A program made the position numbers and the translations under genes. A stretch of DNA of 64,000 nt, from NCBI GenBank assembly GCA_032622095.1, contig CP136064.1, positions 40,761,912 to 40,825,911 on the forward strand, written 5' to 3'. Shown one piece after another: positions 27,401 through 42,400 of the stretch (the stretch's first letter is position 1; each line of letters begins with the position of its first letter). Under the pieces are notes generated by a model, which did no database searches, was not told the DNA's origin, and saw only the letters and a list, made by a program, of their open reading frames with translations. Origin of the DNA: Siphonodentalium dalli (taxonomy: Eukaryota; Mollusca; Scaphopoda; Gadilida; Siphonodentaliidae).

Positions 27401-30400
27401 CGCGTTTGTCGACCTATCTATAATATTTTTGTTAGCACCAGATACAACTACAGGGTGGACCCACCCCCTCGGGCCGGACGCTATAGCCGGTCGTAGCCCC
27501 TGCGTTAACGTCACCAAATGGCCAGGAACCCAATGCATTCGTCCACCCAATTCTGACAATTTTCAACTGCTCACCACCACCACAGGTTGTCATATATAAT
27601 GATATATATGCTAATAATTGTGTTTATGTCGTTAACCCATGAGTTCCAGCTAAACGGTAGTTCTACCAATTTGGTATGCATATTATTAATGCTTTCAGCA
27701 TAATGCTATAAATTATAAGAAATGTAAATTCGCCTCAAAATAATACTCCACGTCACGTGACATTATATGCGACCATCGTGTTATTTTCATGCGTATGTTA
27801 GTGCTATATGTCTATAGTTATGACAGTCATTGCCCGGCAGTTTTCCAAGCGAATATGCGTGAAAGTAGAGGGCTTTTGTCGCCTACGGCTACGGGATTGG
27901 CTTGGAAAACCATTTAGTTTTGTTCTTTAATATATTCTAGAATCTCGTGGCGTTGCAGTTTCCGCAACATCTATATATATCCTTCTTTCATAGAACCTAA
28001 CCTCGGTTCTGTAACGCTGTACTTCTCCATACACCATACAATAATCTGCTTCTCTACTGTTGGAATGTCAACCCAAATGGCTGTATTTGACAGTTGTTCT
28101 ATATTCCGCCTTCAGTATTTGTTTATTTCTAACTTTTGCAGGCCATTATGGCCTTATTTTTCCAAGCCAATCTGGGTGAAAGTAGAGGGCTTTTGTTGCC
28201 TACGGCTACGGGATTGGCTTGGGAAACCAATCTTATTTCGTGTGTCATAAGTGTGCCATTTGTCCCAAAAGACAGACAGATAGATAATTTCGCTTTATAT
28301 TCAGTACAAGTTGCAAAATAAAAATCTGATGCGCAATTAACAACATTATCTTTTTCCGCGACAAGAGTAACATCCGACTGCTCCAAACAAAAGACATTAT
28401 GTGTATGATATAAAAAATTATTTATCGGGATTATTTGAATGTATAATTTATAAAATTTATGGACCTTTTCCCTTTCACAAATCTTGATATTTAGGTACTC
28501 AGGAATCTTCTAGATTCGCGCGCATGATAAACAGAAATACATGTATAACAATGGTTAAATAATCACATAAGCTTAGTGTGCAGCATATTCAACCATAGTA
28601 TGCATTACATGTTTTTTCATATTTAGTTGATGATTTATGTACTACATTATTACGTTTGACTGTTATAATTTATTGATAACATATTGCTCATTAAATAATG
28701 TAATAAACCGAATGTGTTCTTTTCATCGGCCCTTGATTTCATATCCACTTGATTGTCAGTCTGAGGTATAAGGGCAATATAGCCTTTGGCATATACATTC
28801 TGCGTTTCACATATGCCATCAACGTCATTTTTCGGTTAGTAGACGAATAACATATACTGCATAATTCCCTGTCTTCTTGCCGCCAATCAACCAGAATCAT
28901 GATTTCAAAATATGCAAATGACGTGTTATTTCGACATATAATATAGTTCTGTCGTATAGGGTATATTACTATGACGCGAGTCACTAATTCGACTGTATAC
29001 AGGTGGCGATGTCATTGACAGTACACTACCGATACACAGACCAGATTAATCAACAGAGTAGTGTACTAGTATAGCTGTTGGGTGGATACACACATGCATG
29101 TGATGTCTGTATGTAAATATCCATGTATTTTACATGGTCACACCAATCATTGATAGCATAAATCGCCTGTGCGCGATCGTTCCATTTCAACAGGCGAGAC
29201 CAGTGAGTAGTTTTAGCCAAAATCAAACTAACTGCTATCAAGAGATTTCAGGCCAGTCATAAACATGTCTGCTTTCATGGGTGCCGAAATGAATAAATCC
29301 TGATTGATATCTGCTTCCGGATTTTCACGAGTTTTAGTTCATTTCGAAAAGTGGATTTGAGTTCGACGATGTTATACTTGATTTGTTTCTCGTCATTTCT
29401 TGGAAACAGGGTCATCCAAAATAAAAATAAAATGTGCAGACTTTTGAAGCTCTTTTATGACGATTGTGATACATGAGGGTTTAATGTCCCACACACTGAT
29501 TCCCAATTTGATCTCGTCCAGCAAAACCCGAACGGCTCTCTGGCTCCACATTTTGGAAGTGCTATATTAATACACATGGCAATCAACTAACTCATACATG
29601 GTGAATTCCATGTTAAGTAATTTAGCCTAATCGGACAACGCCGAGTCGTAAGGATAAGGATATTTGTTTCTCGACTATGCATGGCCTGAGCTCAAATTAA
29701 AACAATCCGATATGGTGCTCTCATGCCTTGAATAACATGCATTGGAAAATTAAGACAGACAATACCAGTTTGTTGAGATTGCTCGGATAATTTGAGGGCG
29801 AGCTCATGTGATAACATTCAATTGGGATTTCCATGCATATATCCATTACAGAGCCAAACAAATTAATGCAGGTACAGCGTTGAAAGAAAAACGTCACCCC
29901 CCCCCCCCCCCCATTTTAACCCAGAATGCACAGAACAGTATATGTTTCTCAGGCCAAAGGATGAACAAGTTCCTAACTGTCACACTTTTAGCCTGTACAG
30001 GCTTGAATTACCACATTTTGGACTATAATCCATGATTGGGGGAGGGGGCTAGTTCTCGAAAGTTTCGAATAACTAAGGGATTTAGTTGAATACATCGGTT
30101 GGGATTATCTTGGCAAAATGTACAACATAATGTTTTACTTAAATAGATAAACATTGACAGCGCCGACAATAACAACTACAAAATGTGTATGTTGGGGCGG
30201 GAAGGCTGGGTGATGACACAAAAAATGCACAGAGTTCGTATGCAATACTTATTTTCTCAAAAATTTCAACATGTCAAAAATATACGGAGCATGACTTTTA
30301 TTAACAATACTTTTATGAATATGAAATTCGCTTTCTTGAATCTATTGAATACTATAGGAAAGCGTAGGTAATTAATTATAAGTATAACGACGCATCAAAA

Positions 30401-33400
30401 TATTTAAAATTGACACAAGATGATCAATGTAATCGACAAAAAGGTACTGTTCCCGGAAAATAATTCCCTGACTAATTAACATACTGTATAATTCCCCGCC
30501 ATCTTGCCACCAATCGACTAGAATAATGTTTTCAAAATATGTAAATGACATACATATAGTTCTGTCGTAGGGCATATTACAATGACGCAAGTCACTAATT
30601 CGACTGTATACAGGTGCCGATGTCATTGACAGTACACTACCGATACACCGACGAGATTAATCAGCAGTCTAGTGTACTAGTATAGTTATACCAGTACACC
30701 AGACTGTGTAATCTGGCGTGTGTATCGGTAGTGTACTGTCGACAGTGTACTTGGAATATACTAGTTAATAGATAACTGACAACCAACGAAGGCCATATAT
30801 TACGCGGATGTGTTGCTTTCGACATATTAGTCGTTCTCTGTATATTAGCGCTGCATAGATCTCAATAATGGCATCCATTTTGTTTTTATTTTAGTAAATG
30901 ACATAAATAGCATTACTGAAAAACACATTTAATTGAGTTCAACGATTGTATCTCACCCACCATTAATTTATATGAACATATACCCAACGCATCTCTGGGG
31001 AAACATGTTCCATCAGAAATCTTGTCCCCAGATCGGTCACTATATATACCCAATGCCGGCCCCTCTCCGTTAACATACAACACATAAAAGCAGCGGTCCT
31101 TTTTTTAATTCTCAGCTTAGCTTCGTATTATTAAGTAGATGGTTGAGAAAAAGTCTAATCGGTATATTACGAACTTGAAAGTAGTACATGTAGTATAGTT
31201 AGGTTTTTCTAGTCCCAGTAAAATATGTATATATTTAAACGGAAATGGCTCGTTCAAGCTTCCGTTTTTTCTAAGTAAATTGGAAGGATTTATAAGATAT
31301 AGGTTCACAAATACGCGAATATTGATATATACTTGAACAATACTTGTCTTGCATGGTCACAGCCATTGTCCAACTGTTTCAATTTTCGCACCTAATTTAA
31401 ATAAATTGAACGCTCTTTATTGAAACCATATCAGGAATAGATTAACACGGAATCCCGTGGATTGCCGTGCACATGGGTGTTGTTTGCTTGGAACACAAAC
31501 AGCGTGTTCATGGTTGTATATTTTATTACATTAATTCGTCTTCATGTGACATAATGCCCTTAGAAATGTATTTATCGACATATATCAATACCGGGAAAAA
31601 TTCAAAAGCGAATATTATTGGGTGTATCGTGATACTCGTGTTTAATGATTTTTTCCCCCGAAAATCGAGCCGGAAGATCGATAAATTTCAAGTTCTGGCA
31701 TCAGTAACCTCAAGTTATAATTTCAATACTAACCACGTGGTAATACTCATATCATGTGATATATTTTGGAAATATCAATCTAAACGAAAATGAACCATCG
31801 CGGTTATACAGTATAGTATAACTAGCATTTCTGTTTGGTGCCAATTACTGCCAAATCTATATTTGAATGTATACACCTTAATTTATCTTGTATATATGTG
31901 TACGCACATGCACCGACTCTTTCTCACATCTGTTATGTATCGTGTATACATGTTTTGCTTGTTCCACATACAATGTGACTTGGTATTCATTTATTCAAAC
32001 ATTCGGCGCCCTTGTTCAATTTATTTATTGGAAAAGCGAGCCCGAAAATAGATCATTTTTAAGTACTGACGCTAAAATTATATACGCACTTCTCATATAT
32101 ACACAATCATGCTGGCAACTCGGGTACATCTAGAATTCTGGACCTCAGTAAGTAATTTCTAGCTATAATGTCAATAGTAACCGTGCCGTGGTAATAATCA
32201 TATCATATTTAGGAAATACCAGTATAAACGAAACTAAAACAATCGGCGCCCTTGTTCAATTCATAAAGGAGTCCGAAAATCAATCATTTCGCGACACCGA
32301 TTTTAAGTCAATGTATAGTTTTATATCATACCCCACATCAGCAACAAAATGAAGCCAATAAAACGATAAAAACAATTATGACGCAGCAAAACATGGTTAA
32401 CAAACGAATTATATTTTTTAGACAATCAGCAAAGTAATTTAATTAGTTTCCAAAACGACAATTTAACACTTTAGTTCATTCAATGCAAACGGAACCCAAA
32501 ACCATGCATTTTCTATAAACAATGCGCAAATGATCGTGCGCATGAACATGTTTTTATCGCTAATTGAATTAATTCAGTTCTTTCTAATTTCGTGTGTAGA
32601 CAGGTGTAGATTATATTTTTATTTATACAGGCACATGGGTAATTTCCGTATTTATCAACGGATTCGAGCCATTCAAGTCTGAAACCACAACCGCGGATTC
32701 CAATTATACACTTGGTACATTTCGTTTTTGTCAAAAGCTGAAGTTCAATGAAATAAAAAAAATGCGATAACAGTATCAGCTTATATTATGTTTCGATGTG
32801 TCACATGATTACGTAACTGACCAACATGCCACACGGCAGACCGCGGCGATACAACCTTTGATATTCCGCCGACAGACTGGGCTGATATCTTTATTTAACT
32901 GAAGCCTGGTAAAGCTATTTTTAACATGGCGTAAGGTAATTAGCCTGTCACACGGACTTCTTTTTTAATGGAGCGAGAACGTAATGTGCACAGTTTGTAT
33001 ATGCCCATGACCGAAGGAAATGGTGGGTAAACTGGATTACATGCGTCCTATCCTTTGTCCGTCCCGGCAGATAACTCAACCACAGGTCAGATCTCAAAGT
33101 TCACCTTTATAAGGATATTCATTGGGCTGTTCAATCAGTTTGTTCGGGTTTTGCGTTTTAGAGTTATTCTTGTAAAACAAAATTATCTGGAAATGTTGGT
33201 TTTTTTGTCTGTCCGAACAGATATCTCAGCCACAGTTTGTCTAATCTTAATGTCCACCAATTTGTTTGTTTCCTACAGACTATTATTTCCAAAGCATGAT
33301 TTGAGTAAATTTTGATAAATTGAATGTTGTTTTGTTTTTAACTATGTCTATATCAGATAGAAGTTCATTTCAAATTTAAGGTCGCCCCAATTGATTTTAC

Positions 33401-36400
33401 TTTTTTCATGGGACTTTTCGAACATTTGGTTTCCCGAAGATAACTTCAGTTATACAATAATTGGGTGAAACAGGTACCTTCACTTAGTTTTTGGCCTGTT
33501 CTCATCTTATAGCATACACTGTTTATCGCCACTGTTGATATGCACAAACAAACAGATTGAGCTTGAAACCCTATATTAGGGTTATCAACTAAATTATTTT
33601 TCTGTTACAATTTGACCATTTACTCGCTAGTCACAGAATATCCTAGTTTGTCAACAGTGTGACATAATTTTAGGCCTCAAAATCTGGTGACCTCATTCTG
33701 CATGGCCTCATCTGCTATTGTAGACCAAGATTCAGATTTAAGTTCCCTGATGGTGAAGATGGGAACCTCGATTGTGCATTGTGTCTGCCAATTTGGGGAT
33801 ATATAGAAATGAAGCTGAAAAAGAAAAAGAAATTTCTAAAGAAACTAAAAAAAATTGCTAATAAAGATACTTTCCAGAGGAGATAAGGCCCAAGCAGAAT
33901 GAGGTCCCCAGAGGGTGAATATAGTGATGCTAGCCCACTGGGTGGGGTGGCTTCACTAAATTCACCCTCTGGGGACCTCATTTTGCAAATGTTCAGCACC
34001 ACATTTTGAGGCCTGTATAGTCGGTACTTAAATTCTATTCATTCTTGCAGGAAGAGAATATAAATGTTGTACTGATGAATCCAAACATTGCATCCGTGCA
34101 AACGAATGCCGAGGGTGAAAAGCAGGCTAACAGTGTCTACTTCCTCCCGATTACACCCGAGTTTGTCACTAATGTCATCGAGCGAGAGAAGCCGGATGGT
34201 ATATTACTCTCTATGGGAGGACAAACTGCACTCAACTGTGGTATGTTCATAATCATTTCACTTAAGGCATTCTTATTTACAATTTATTATCTGGATGCCT
34301 ATGGGAGTTCTAGTATATTACATTAAGGCCAAAAAAAAAAAGGTTTTGGTTCTCAGGCCCCGCCACATTGAATAAAATGGGCCGCATTAGGCCTTTCTAT
34401 TGCAATGACTGATGTTATGACAAAAAAACTTACAAATTTGTTTTTTGTTGAAAAAAACATTCATAAACATGTCCATAGTAGATATGTGTTGAATATTAGT
34501 GTGCATTGAGCTCTAACATGTAATGTATTAAAAAGTGACTTGCAGGCTTACAACATGAAGTAGATGACTACAATTAAGAAAATGATTAGCTGATCCTCAT
34601 GCTCTTCTTACAATTAGTCATTGTGATCTAACTTACACTAATTGTAACTAATTGAAAGGCACAGGATTAAATTCAGGTTCACATATTAGAATGGGGAGGT
34701 ATCATTTTTAGAAAACAATAACAATAGTGAATGTCAGGGGCATTGTATAATGTTAGGTAATCCCAGTCATAGACTGGTAGTACAATGTCATTTTTATGTA
34801 AGATTAAATGAGTTTATATGCATAACAGTCCCCTCTACATTTCTGGTTATTACTAGACAGAGGAAGGTATCTTTGTCCATGCTTACTATGTGCAGACAAA
34901 AATAAAAATAAAACCCTCCCTCCCTCCCTCATTGATTTGAAAAAACAATTGCCCGAGAACCAAAACTCTTCTTTTTTTTTGGCCTAACATTAGAATTATT
35001 ATATATGTGTTTTGACCCTTTCTATGCTAAATACTCATTGACTGGTAGTTCCCTCAGGAAATTTTCAGATAATAAGTTCAACAAACAAGTTTTCAGAATC
35101 GACTAATCGACCATTATAGTCGACCGTTAGTCGATTAATCGTTCATATACGCAACCTATATTACACCCAGTTTAACAAGTGATAAATGCGAAATTACAAT
35201 GACTACTAAGTACAGAAACAAGCAGTGCGTGCACACACCGAAGCCCACAAAATAAATTAAGTGCTATATATATGTCAGGTGACGTAATCAGTGTTCACGC
35301 TGTCGGTAGCCAAATTAGCCAATGGCTAATATTTTTCGAATTTGGCTAATAAAAATTTCATTTGGCTAAACTTTTGGCTAAACTTTTTTTACCCCAAATG
35401 TAGACTGAAAGCATGGAGTCAGAAAGCTAATTAATAAAAGCGCTCAATAGATCGACATTCAAGACGAAGTTAGGTGACGAAAGTATTTCATTATTTTCGT
35501 ACTTATGAAATATCGTTCCGTAACAAATTAGTGTACAGTAAATATATTTTTATTTCCAAATCTAACATAAATTTTGGCAAGTTGGTTTTCAATTCTGTGA
35601 TATGAACGATCTAGTCCGAAAATATCGAAACTGGGAATATATTGCCGACTGTACAAAGGGAAACCCGATCGCGGACAGTACAAAGGGAAATCCGATCGAC
35701 AACTCTATCAACCAAGCGATCACACAGTGATATGCAATCATCTTTAGTTTTCACAAGACGGACATTCAAAGACGCATGGACATTAAACCGACCGTGGTTG
35801 AATCATGACAATGTGAAGAAAGCAATATTTTGTAAAGTGTGCATTGACGCTGGTATATAAGCAATTTGTTCGTAACAGGCTGTTTTAATCTGGAGAAAGA
35901 TTACGTCACTGCACGAAACAGCAAAAGGTTATTATTTTACATTTAATCCCCTAATCCCCCATTGTCTGTCTGGTCACTCACGGGACTCCCGCACAATGCA
36001 TGTTTATGATGACATTGTATTTATGACGGTCGAGGTTTATGAGCACCAAGTGTAAGACAATAGCTTAATCAGCCAAATGTGAATCACGACAGATATTTTG
36101 TGGCTATTTGTCGTCAATACCGATACAGTCAAAATAATATGCATGCTTTTATGACAGATTGTAATTTGATAATGGCGTAACAATATTAAGTTATTAGTTT
36201 CCAGATGTCACTTAGATATTTTCGCAAGGATAAATATTTAATGATTTAAAACAAAATATTGATATAAAACAAACAAAAAAAAAATTAAGAAGGACAATCC
36301 CGGGTTATCCCCCCCCCCCCCCCCCCCAATCACTCTTTCACATAAAGATTAATAAATTTTTAATAAATGATATAATATAAAAATACTTCTAGTTCATAAA

Positions 36401-39400
36401 AATTATTTAAATTATTGTGTATTTTACCTGTGTCTGTTAGATTTTACGTTTTAGTCATCAATTGTGAACCGACCAGAAAACGATGATTTAATTTGGCCAA
36501 AGTTTTTTTTAATTTGGCCAAAAAACATTTGGCTAAAGTTTTTTTCATTTGGCTAATAAAATTTTCATTTGGCTAATAAAATTTTCATTTGGCTAAACTT
36601 TTGGCTAAACTTTTTTTCGGTCCAGCGTGAACACTGGACGTAATCGATACACAATGGGATTCTCTGCAAAACTAACTAGAGTCCATTTTCAATAAGTATG
36701 CAACAATTCCACATGCTTTCAATTGGCATGTTCGCGGAAACATTGATTGACTGGACAGATATTTTAAAAACTTCTCGTCTGTGGGAATAGCGATGAGGAG
36801 GGCATTTACCGGCCGCACAAATTTGAGTTTAGGTGTCCAATGATGGGCAGGGGCCTCAGAATGACAAGCCTGCTGGCTGACAGTTTATAACTGTGTTCAG
36901 ACTGGATGTAAAGTAGTCATTGTAATTTTGCATTTATCACTTGTTTACCTCGGTATAATATAGGCCATGTATAATCGACTAACTGTTGACTATAACGGTT
37001 TATTAGTCGATTATAAAAACTCATAGTCATGGCAACCCTAGTATTATCTGTTATTCTGTCTGTCGTTTATTAACTGACCATGCCTCATGAATAAAACATG
37101 AATAATAGACGGTTCCAATGTTTTCCTTTGTAGCTGAATGGAAGCCATTCAGTATAGAAAGGGTTAATAACATAGCTATCTTGCTGATGTTAACCCTATT
37201 CAAACCTTCCAGATCCACTCTGAGATAGAATGTGCAGTATAAGATGACTATAGAATCCTGCTCTGATTAATATATTTGAAAATTGATTGATTTCAGATAT
37301 ATTTATCACATATGTGTGAGCAACCCTGGGAATTAAGGAAAATTTGCCTAGGCGAAAATATATTTTCATTTTTACCTAGGCATTTTTCAATAAAGTGTTG
37401 TTTTCATTGAATTAAGATGAATTGTTGCTCACAAATTAAACTAACATGTTATGATAGCTGTATTGCAGAACAGACTCATTATTAATGTTATAACCTATCT
37501 GAGTATCATTCACTTTATTCAATTTATGTGTCCACGGTGGTGAGGTAAGAACTATTCCCTTGGGCTGGGCATGCAGGGTTATAACTCACTGAATTGCAGT
37601 TAATTTTATTTTGAATGACCCATCATGATTTGACTGCATGAGAGTCATTTTGTATCAATTATTTGTGTTTTTGAACTGATTGTATTTGTGTATACTTTAA
37701 AGATTTTAATTACAAAATAATAAAGAGTCAAGTCGAGACTGTCAGCACACAGAACCAGGTCACAAATAGACTGGGTGATTCAATTATTATCTTCACCACA
37801 TGACATCATGACCAGTTATTATAATAAAATTGCGTTCGGTGCAAAACCAAACTCCAGGCAGAGTTATCTCCCATCGCTCCGCTGAGATACCGCTGCCATA
37901 ATGACATTAATTGGTAAGGAATTCTTACGTGTTTTTAGTTCTTATGTTTTAGGATTAAAATTGTCTATGTCTGGCCCAGTTCATATTGTTCTTATCAATA
38001 CCGAAAGAATTACCATTATTGCAAACTTAAAACAAAAATTGGTGGTCAAAACAAGATAATAGGTGACTAAATAGTAGTAAATACAGTTCTGCGACGATAT
38101 GTAAAAATAGATTTATCGTCTGCAAAGTACACTCATTGTGGCAGTGATATATCGCAGCGATAGCGTAGAGGGCGCTGTATGGAGTTTGGTGCAAAACATG
38201 TTTTTTATTTGGCTCATCTCAACTTCCTGTTATTGTGTACTCCAACTGAGTACGCCAGACAGATAACGTTAGCGACCAATATGCACTCGAACCGACGATG
38301 TAAACACGATAAACAAGCACTCATCATGAGTATAGGCCTAGGTCTATAGACTATAATTGCTAACTGACTATGTGTTAAATATTATCATAAATATGATCAG
38401 CTTCTTTCATTGTGGAAACACGTGGTCGAAAAAGTTTTTAAACATCGGAGCACGTGCTTGTCAAGTTGGCTATACTTCGTCGGAAACAAGAAAGCACTAG
38501 CATCAGTTGGATACATTGTGAGATGATTGATATGTTGCACGCATGCGAGTGGCACAATTACCTCCTTTCAAGTTGGTGATGCTTGCTCTGTCAACCGTAA
38601 CCGGTTGCTTGGAGACGGATTACCATGTTATATTTTATATTGCCCACTAGCTGATTGTGTCAATGTGTGCAAGTCGCGAGTAAAATGATTTTGTGGACAT
38701 GTGTCGTGTGGCCCAATTGTGGAAATAATATAGAACACGAGTGTAAAACGAATCATGGCATTGCTAGCCCTTCAACAAACGTCCATTTCACTTCCAAATT
38801 GAACATGTCATCATTTATTTGCCTCGGCTAAAAAAAATGCCGACGCAAATTCATTTCACGTCGGCTTTTGCCTCGGCATTGCCGACGCTAATTCCCAGGG
38901 CTGTGTGAGGTGGAAGAAAATGTTTACTCTTGTCATGGTGGCCCATTGGTGGGCAACACAGAGGTACCTCAGATTAACCAAATGCTCTTTGAGGTTCCGC
39001 TTCTAAATGATGTTCCAGAATGAATGAGATCACATCATATATTTAATCACTGCTTGCTAAGAAAAGAGAAATTTATATACTAGTAATCAAGACAAGATCA
39101 ATTCTCCTGGGACAGTCTTATGAAAATTTAATCTTTTCAACTTTAAATTTATCAAACTAATGAAAAGAAATTAATATAAAACGATTGTCACCAAATAATT
39201 AACATAGAAATATTTTAGTATGAGTGAGAGAAAGTTGGAAAGCTAGTGACAACTGCCCTCCCCCTCATCTTTGTAGTACCATGTCTTTATACGATGTTTT
39301 TCTTTGTGAAACAATACTATATATAAAACCCATCATCTGTGTGTGCGTGTAACTCGGTCACGCTTTTGGCATGTTAATAACTTTTCAACCATGCATCCAA

Positions 39401-42400
39401 TGTCCAAAATTTGGAACAATGCGCACAGTGTGTCATAGAAGACGACTTACAAAGTTTCACGCCGATTGGTCAAAGAAAACATGAGATCAAACATGGTCCC
39501 CAAATGCCGTATTTGCATTCAAGTAGACACTATTTCTTATGATGTTTGTCCAAATGACATCATGTGACGTCGTACACAAACCCACACTTGCGTTGCTATT
39601 GTATTGATGAAATTTCCATTAACTCACTCTGGTATTTTGATAAAATTTGCAGGTGTTGACCTTTATCTGAAAGGAGTACTCAAAAAACATGGAGTAGCTG
39701 TACTTGGTACACAGTTAGATAGCGTCATCGCAACAGAGGACCGACAGATATTTGCTGACAGGTTGAAGCAGATAAATGAGAAATTAGCACCGAGCTTGGC
39801 AGTGGATAACACAGAGAAAGCTATAAAAGCCGCTGAACAGATTGGTTATCCAGTGATGATTAGAGCCGCTTATGCTCTCGGTGGTCTTGGATCTGGTGTC
39901 GCATACACACAGAAGGAACTGGAAGAGATTGCTTTCAAGGTAGCTACGATTTAGGCTAAAAAAGTTATGTGTGTTTCTTCTAATGCGACCAACCCTCTCC
40001 AGATCCTCCTGACCCAAATTCATATTATTTATTTTCTCAGTCAGCAAGTCGTATGATAACTTGTCAGTACAAGATATATGTCATATACTTCAACTACAAG
40101 TCAATTTATTGATATATGTAGTCAAGATAAAAACCAGCACTGGGAATTATTCGGCACTTTGTGGAACCTCCTAATAATTCCCCACTCAGAAGGAACTAGA
40201 AGGGATTGCTTCCTTGGTAGCTATGGTATGAAAATCATTGTGATCAATGCTCCCAAATTGTGTCAGATTGCACAAACCTAACACTGTTATAGTTTTTGCT
40301 GATTACAGTTATGCCCTAAATAATTGACTCCTTAACCACAGCAGAATTATGGGTAATTTTTCAGGATTTAGTCGGAAATATGGCTTGTTGCCATTTATCG
40401 GAAAGCTCTCACTAAGCCATATTTCCAACTAAATCCTGAAAAATTACCCATAATACTGCTGTGGTTAAGGAGTCGATTATTTAGGGCATTACTCTAGCTT
40501 GGAATGATACTCACAAGATTTTATCCTATAAACAGTCTTGAGACCCATGCTTGACACCTTGCTTCTTGTGCTCCAGCAAATAATATATGAGATTTCAAAA
40601 TTACGCTATGTATTTAACAGCTAAATCACAGACTTCCTGAGCATTACATGGGTTGTGATTGTTCATATTAAACCATTCATTCAGAACTGAGTAGAATTAA
40701 TTGGTACAGTGAAAATATTTACAAAGCATAATAAAGTGTATGTGTTTATAGACATATTATGGACTTGTTCGGGTGCGTGAAACCGATAAATTTAGTACTC
40801 AGGTGCTATGACAACTGGGGGAATATAGCATTCTACTAACATCGCCCAATTTTTCAAAGAAATCGACCATACAACTCCACAGAAAATATTTCTAAACTGT
40901 GCTTAGTTGTAAATATTTACCTCTCGATTCGGGTCGCAACAATCGGCGATAAACTAATGCAAATGATTTCGCCATCGATACTCATTGCATTTAATAAATA
41001 TATAAGACTGACACTGTGTGTTGTAAATTTGGATTAATATTCATAAAAAATAACTACTTTGAGCAAGATTATTCTCCATATCTATTTAATAACCCAACTG
41101 GTGTGTTTCACATCACTCTAAAGTGACCCAAGGCACTCACAGTGGGTAAATGTGCTAAAAATATAAAAGTCTTAAAACATCATCACAAAGAAGAACATGG
41201 AGAAATAGATCAACTTTGTTCTTACCGTACTGACCCGGTTCAAAGCCCATGCCCGTGTTTAAGCCCACCCATATATTTTGGCCAAATTCCATGCACAGGG
41301 GTATATTCGTGTTTAAGCCCACCCCAAATTTTGTTCAATTTCAGCAGTGGTAAGTAAGTATTTGCTAATGATACTCCCCAAATAAATAATTCCAAGAAGT
41401 ATATTCACAAACGATCGGTGACGGCGAGAATGCCACGAAAAATGGAAAGTTATAATTCGTAGGTATTAAAGTGATAATATTAAATGAAATAAAATAAAGT
41501 GAATCTTAAATTCACATTTCTTTATTCAATTATACTTCCCTGCGGAAACCAAACGTTTAACAGACATAAAATACAATAGAACCCACTTGCTAACAGCGTA
41601 TAGCTTTAAAAGCCATGTGCGGCTATGCGCGTGAAATACTTTTAAGTTTAATCACAGCGCACCTGTTCCAACTACAGTACCGGTACTGTAAAAACATATT
41701 TTTCGTGTTCAGTGACAACGAAGACCTGTGTGTTCCTACATGTGGCCAAACACAAAGAACTGGCCTCTTGGTAATGTAAACACACAGTGGGTATCATAAT
41801 GGAGCAGAAGGGGGAACTTGTCAATTAACAAAAATGTCTTCCAAACTGCGTCAACTTTATTCACTCGAAACCAAAATATTCAAACACGTGCTTTTGTATA
41901 CGTTTTTTTTATACGTTTTAGCATTCGGCAAACCTCGTCAGATTCCGTCACCGTTTGCCCCCAGAGGTCACAGGTCGAGGAGTTCAGAATGCCGTTTTAG
42001 TTGAAATACAACTGCCTTGTCAGTGCTGTTAAATAATTACACTCACTGGCTTTTGTTAAACATGCAATTAGTCGCCATTGTAACATCCTCTATGTAGACA
42101 ATGGATCACGAATAAAGCGCCGGGCTTATTGTTTTCATAATCGGATTAAATCTAAACATTGATATAAACTATAGTCAGACTATAGATAACCCACACTGCC
42201 GCTTACATAATAACCAGGGCATTCCTGACTCCAAGCACACACTTTGGGAACAAGACAGCTGTCAGTCAAGACTACTTACATAATAGTGTCATTTCAACAT
42301 GGGAATGTTGTCCTTATAATATTTTAATATTCACATTTAATTGAAAAAATTCCCAAATAATCGGCGTTAGATCGGCTTTCATCAGTTTTACTGTCCCGAT

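Larger units (their letters stand above)
24600..33020. repeat. MITE-poor block in intron 12 with diverged internal duplications
   Basis: No TTAA, FB, hAT-type or PH element is seen in this 8.4 kb, although these are dense elsewhere. Instead many segments occur twice in the same orientation, with differing offsets: 25320-25505 with 27263-27450; 26010-26300 with about 30245-30460; 26395-27000 with about 31090-31625; 27190-27260 with 30150-30220; 27838-27912 with about 28160-28232; 28855-29065 with 30478-30690; 31710-32050 with 32160-32300. No recognisable protein. Its nature is unknown. Confidence 0.55.
35090..37040. mobile_element. Outer nested hAT-like element
   Basis: AATCGACTAATCGACCATTA and TTAGTCGATTA near the left are matched by complementary TAATCGACTAACTGTTGACT and TTAGTCGATTATA near the right. 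The right tip TGGCAACCCTA (complement TAGGGTTGCCA) is a hAT-like end. The left tip seems truncated, so no TSD can be read. Confidence 0.55.
35016..37163. mobile_element. T4 MITE split by nested hAT elements
   Basis: Left part 35016 to about 35088 and right part from about 37042 to 37163 together resemble the T4 copy at 11914. The right TTAA is at 37164; the left one reads TTGA. About 1.95 kb of other transposons lie inside. Confidence 0.65.
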
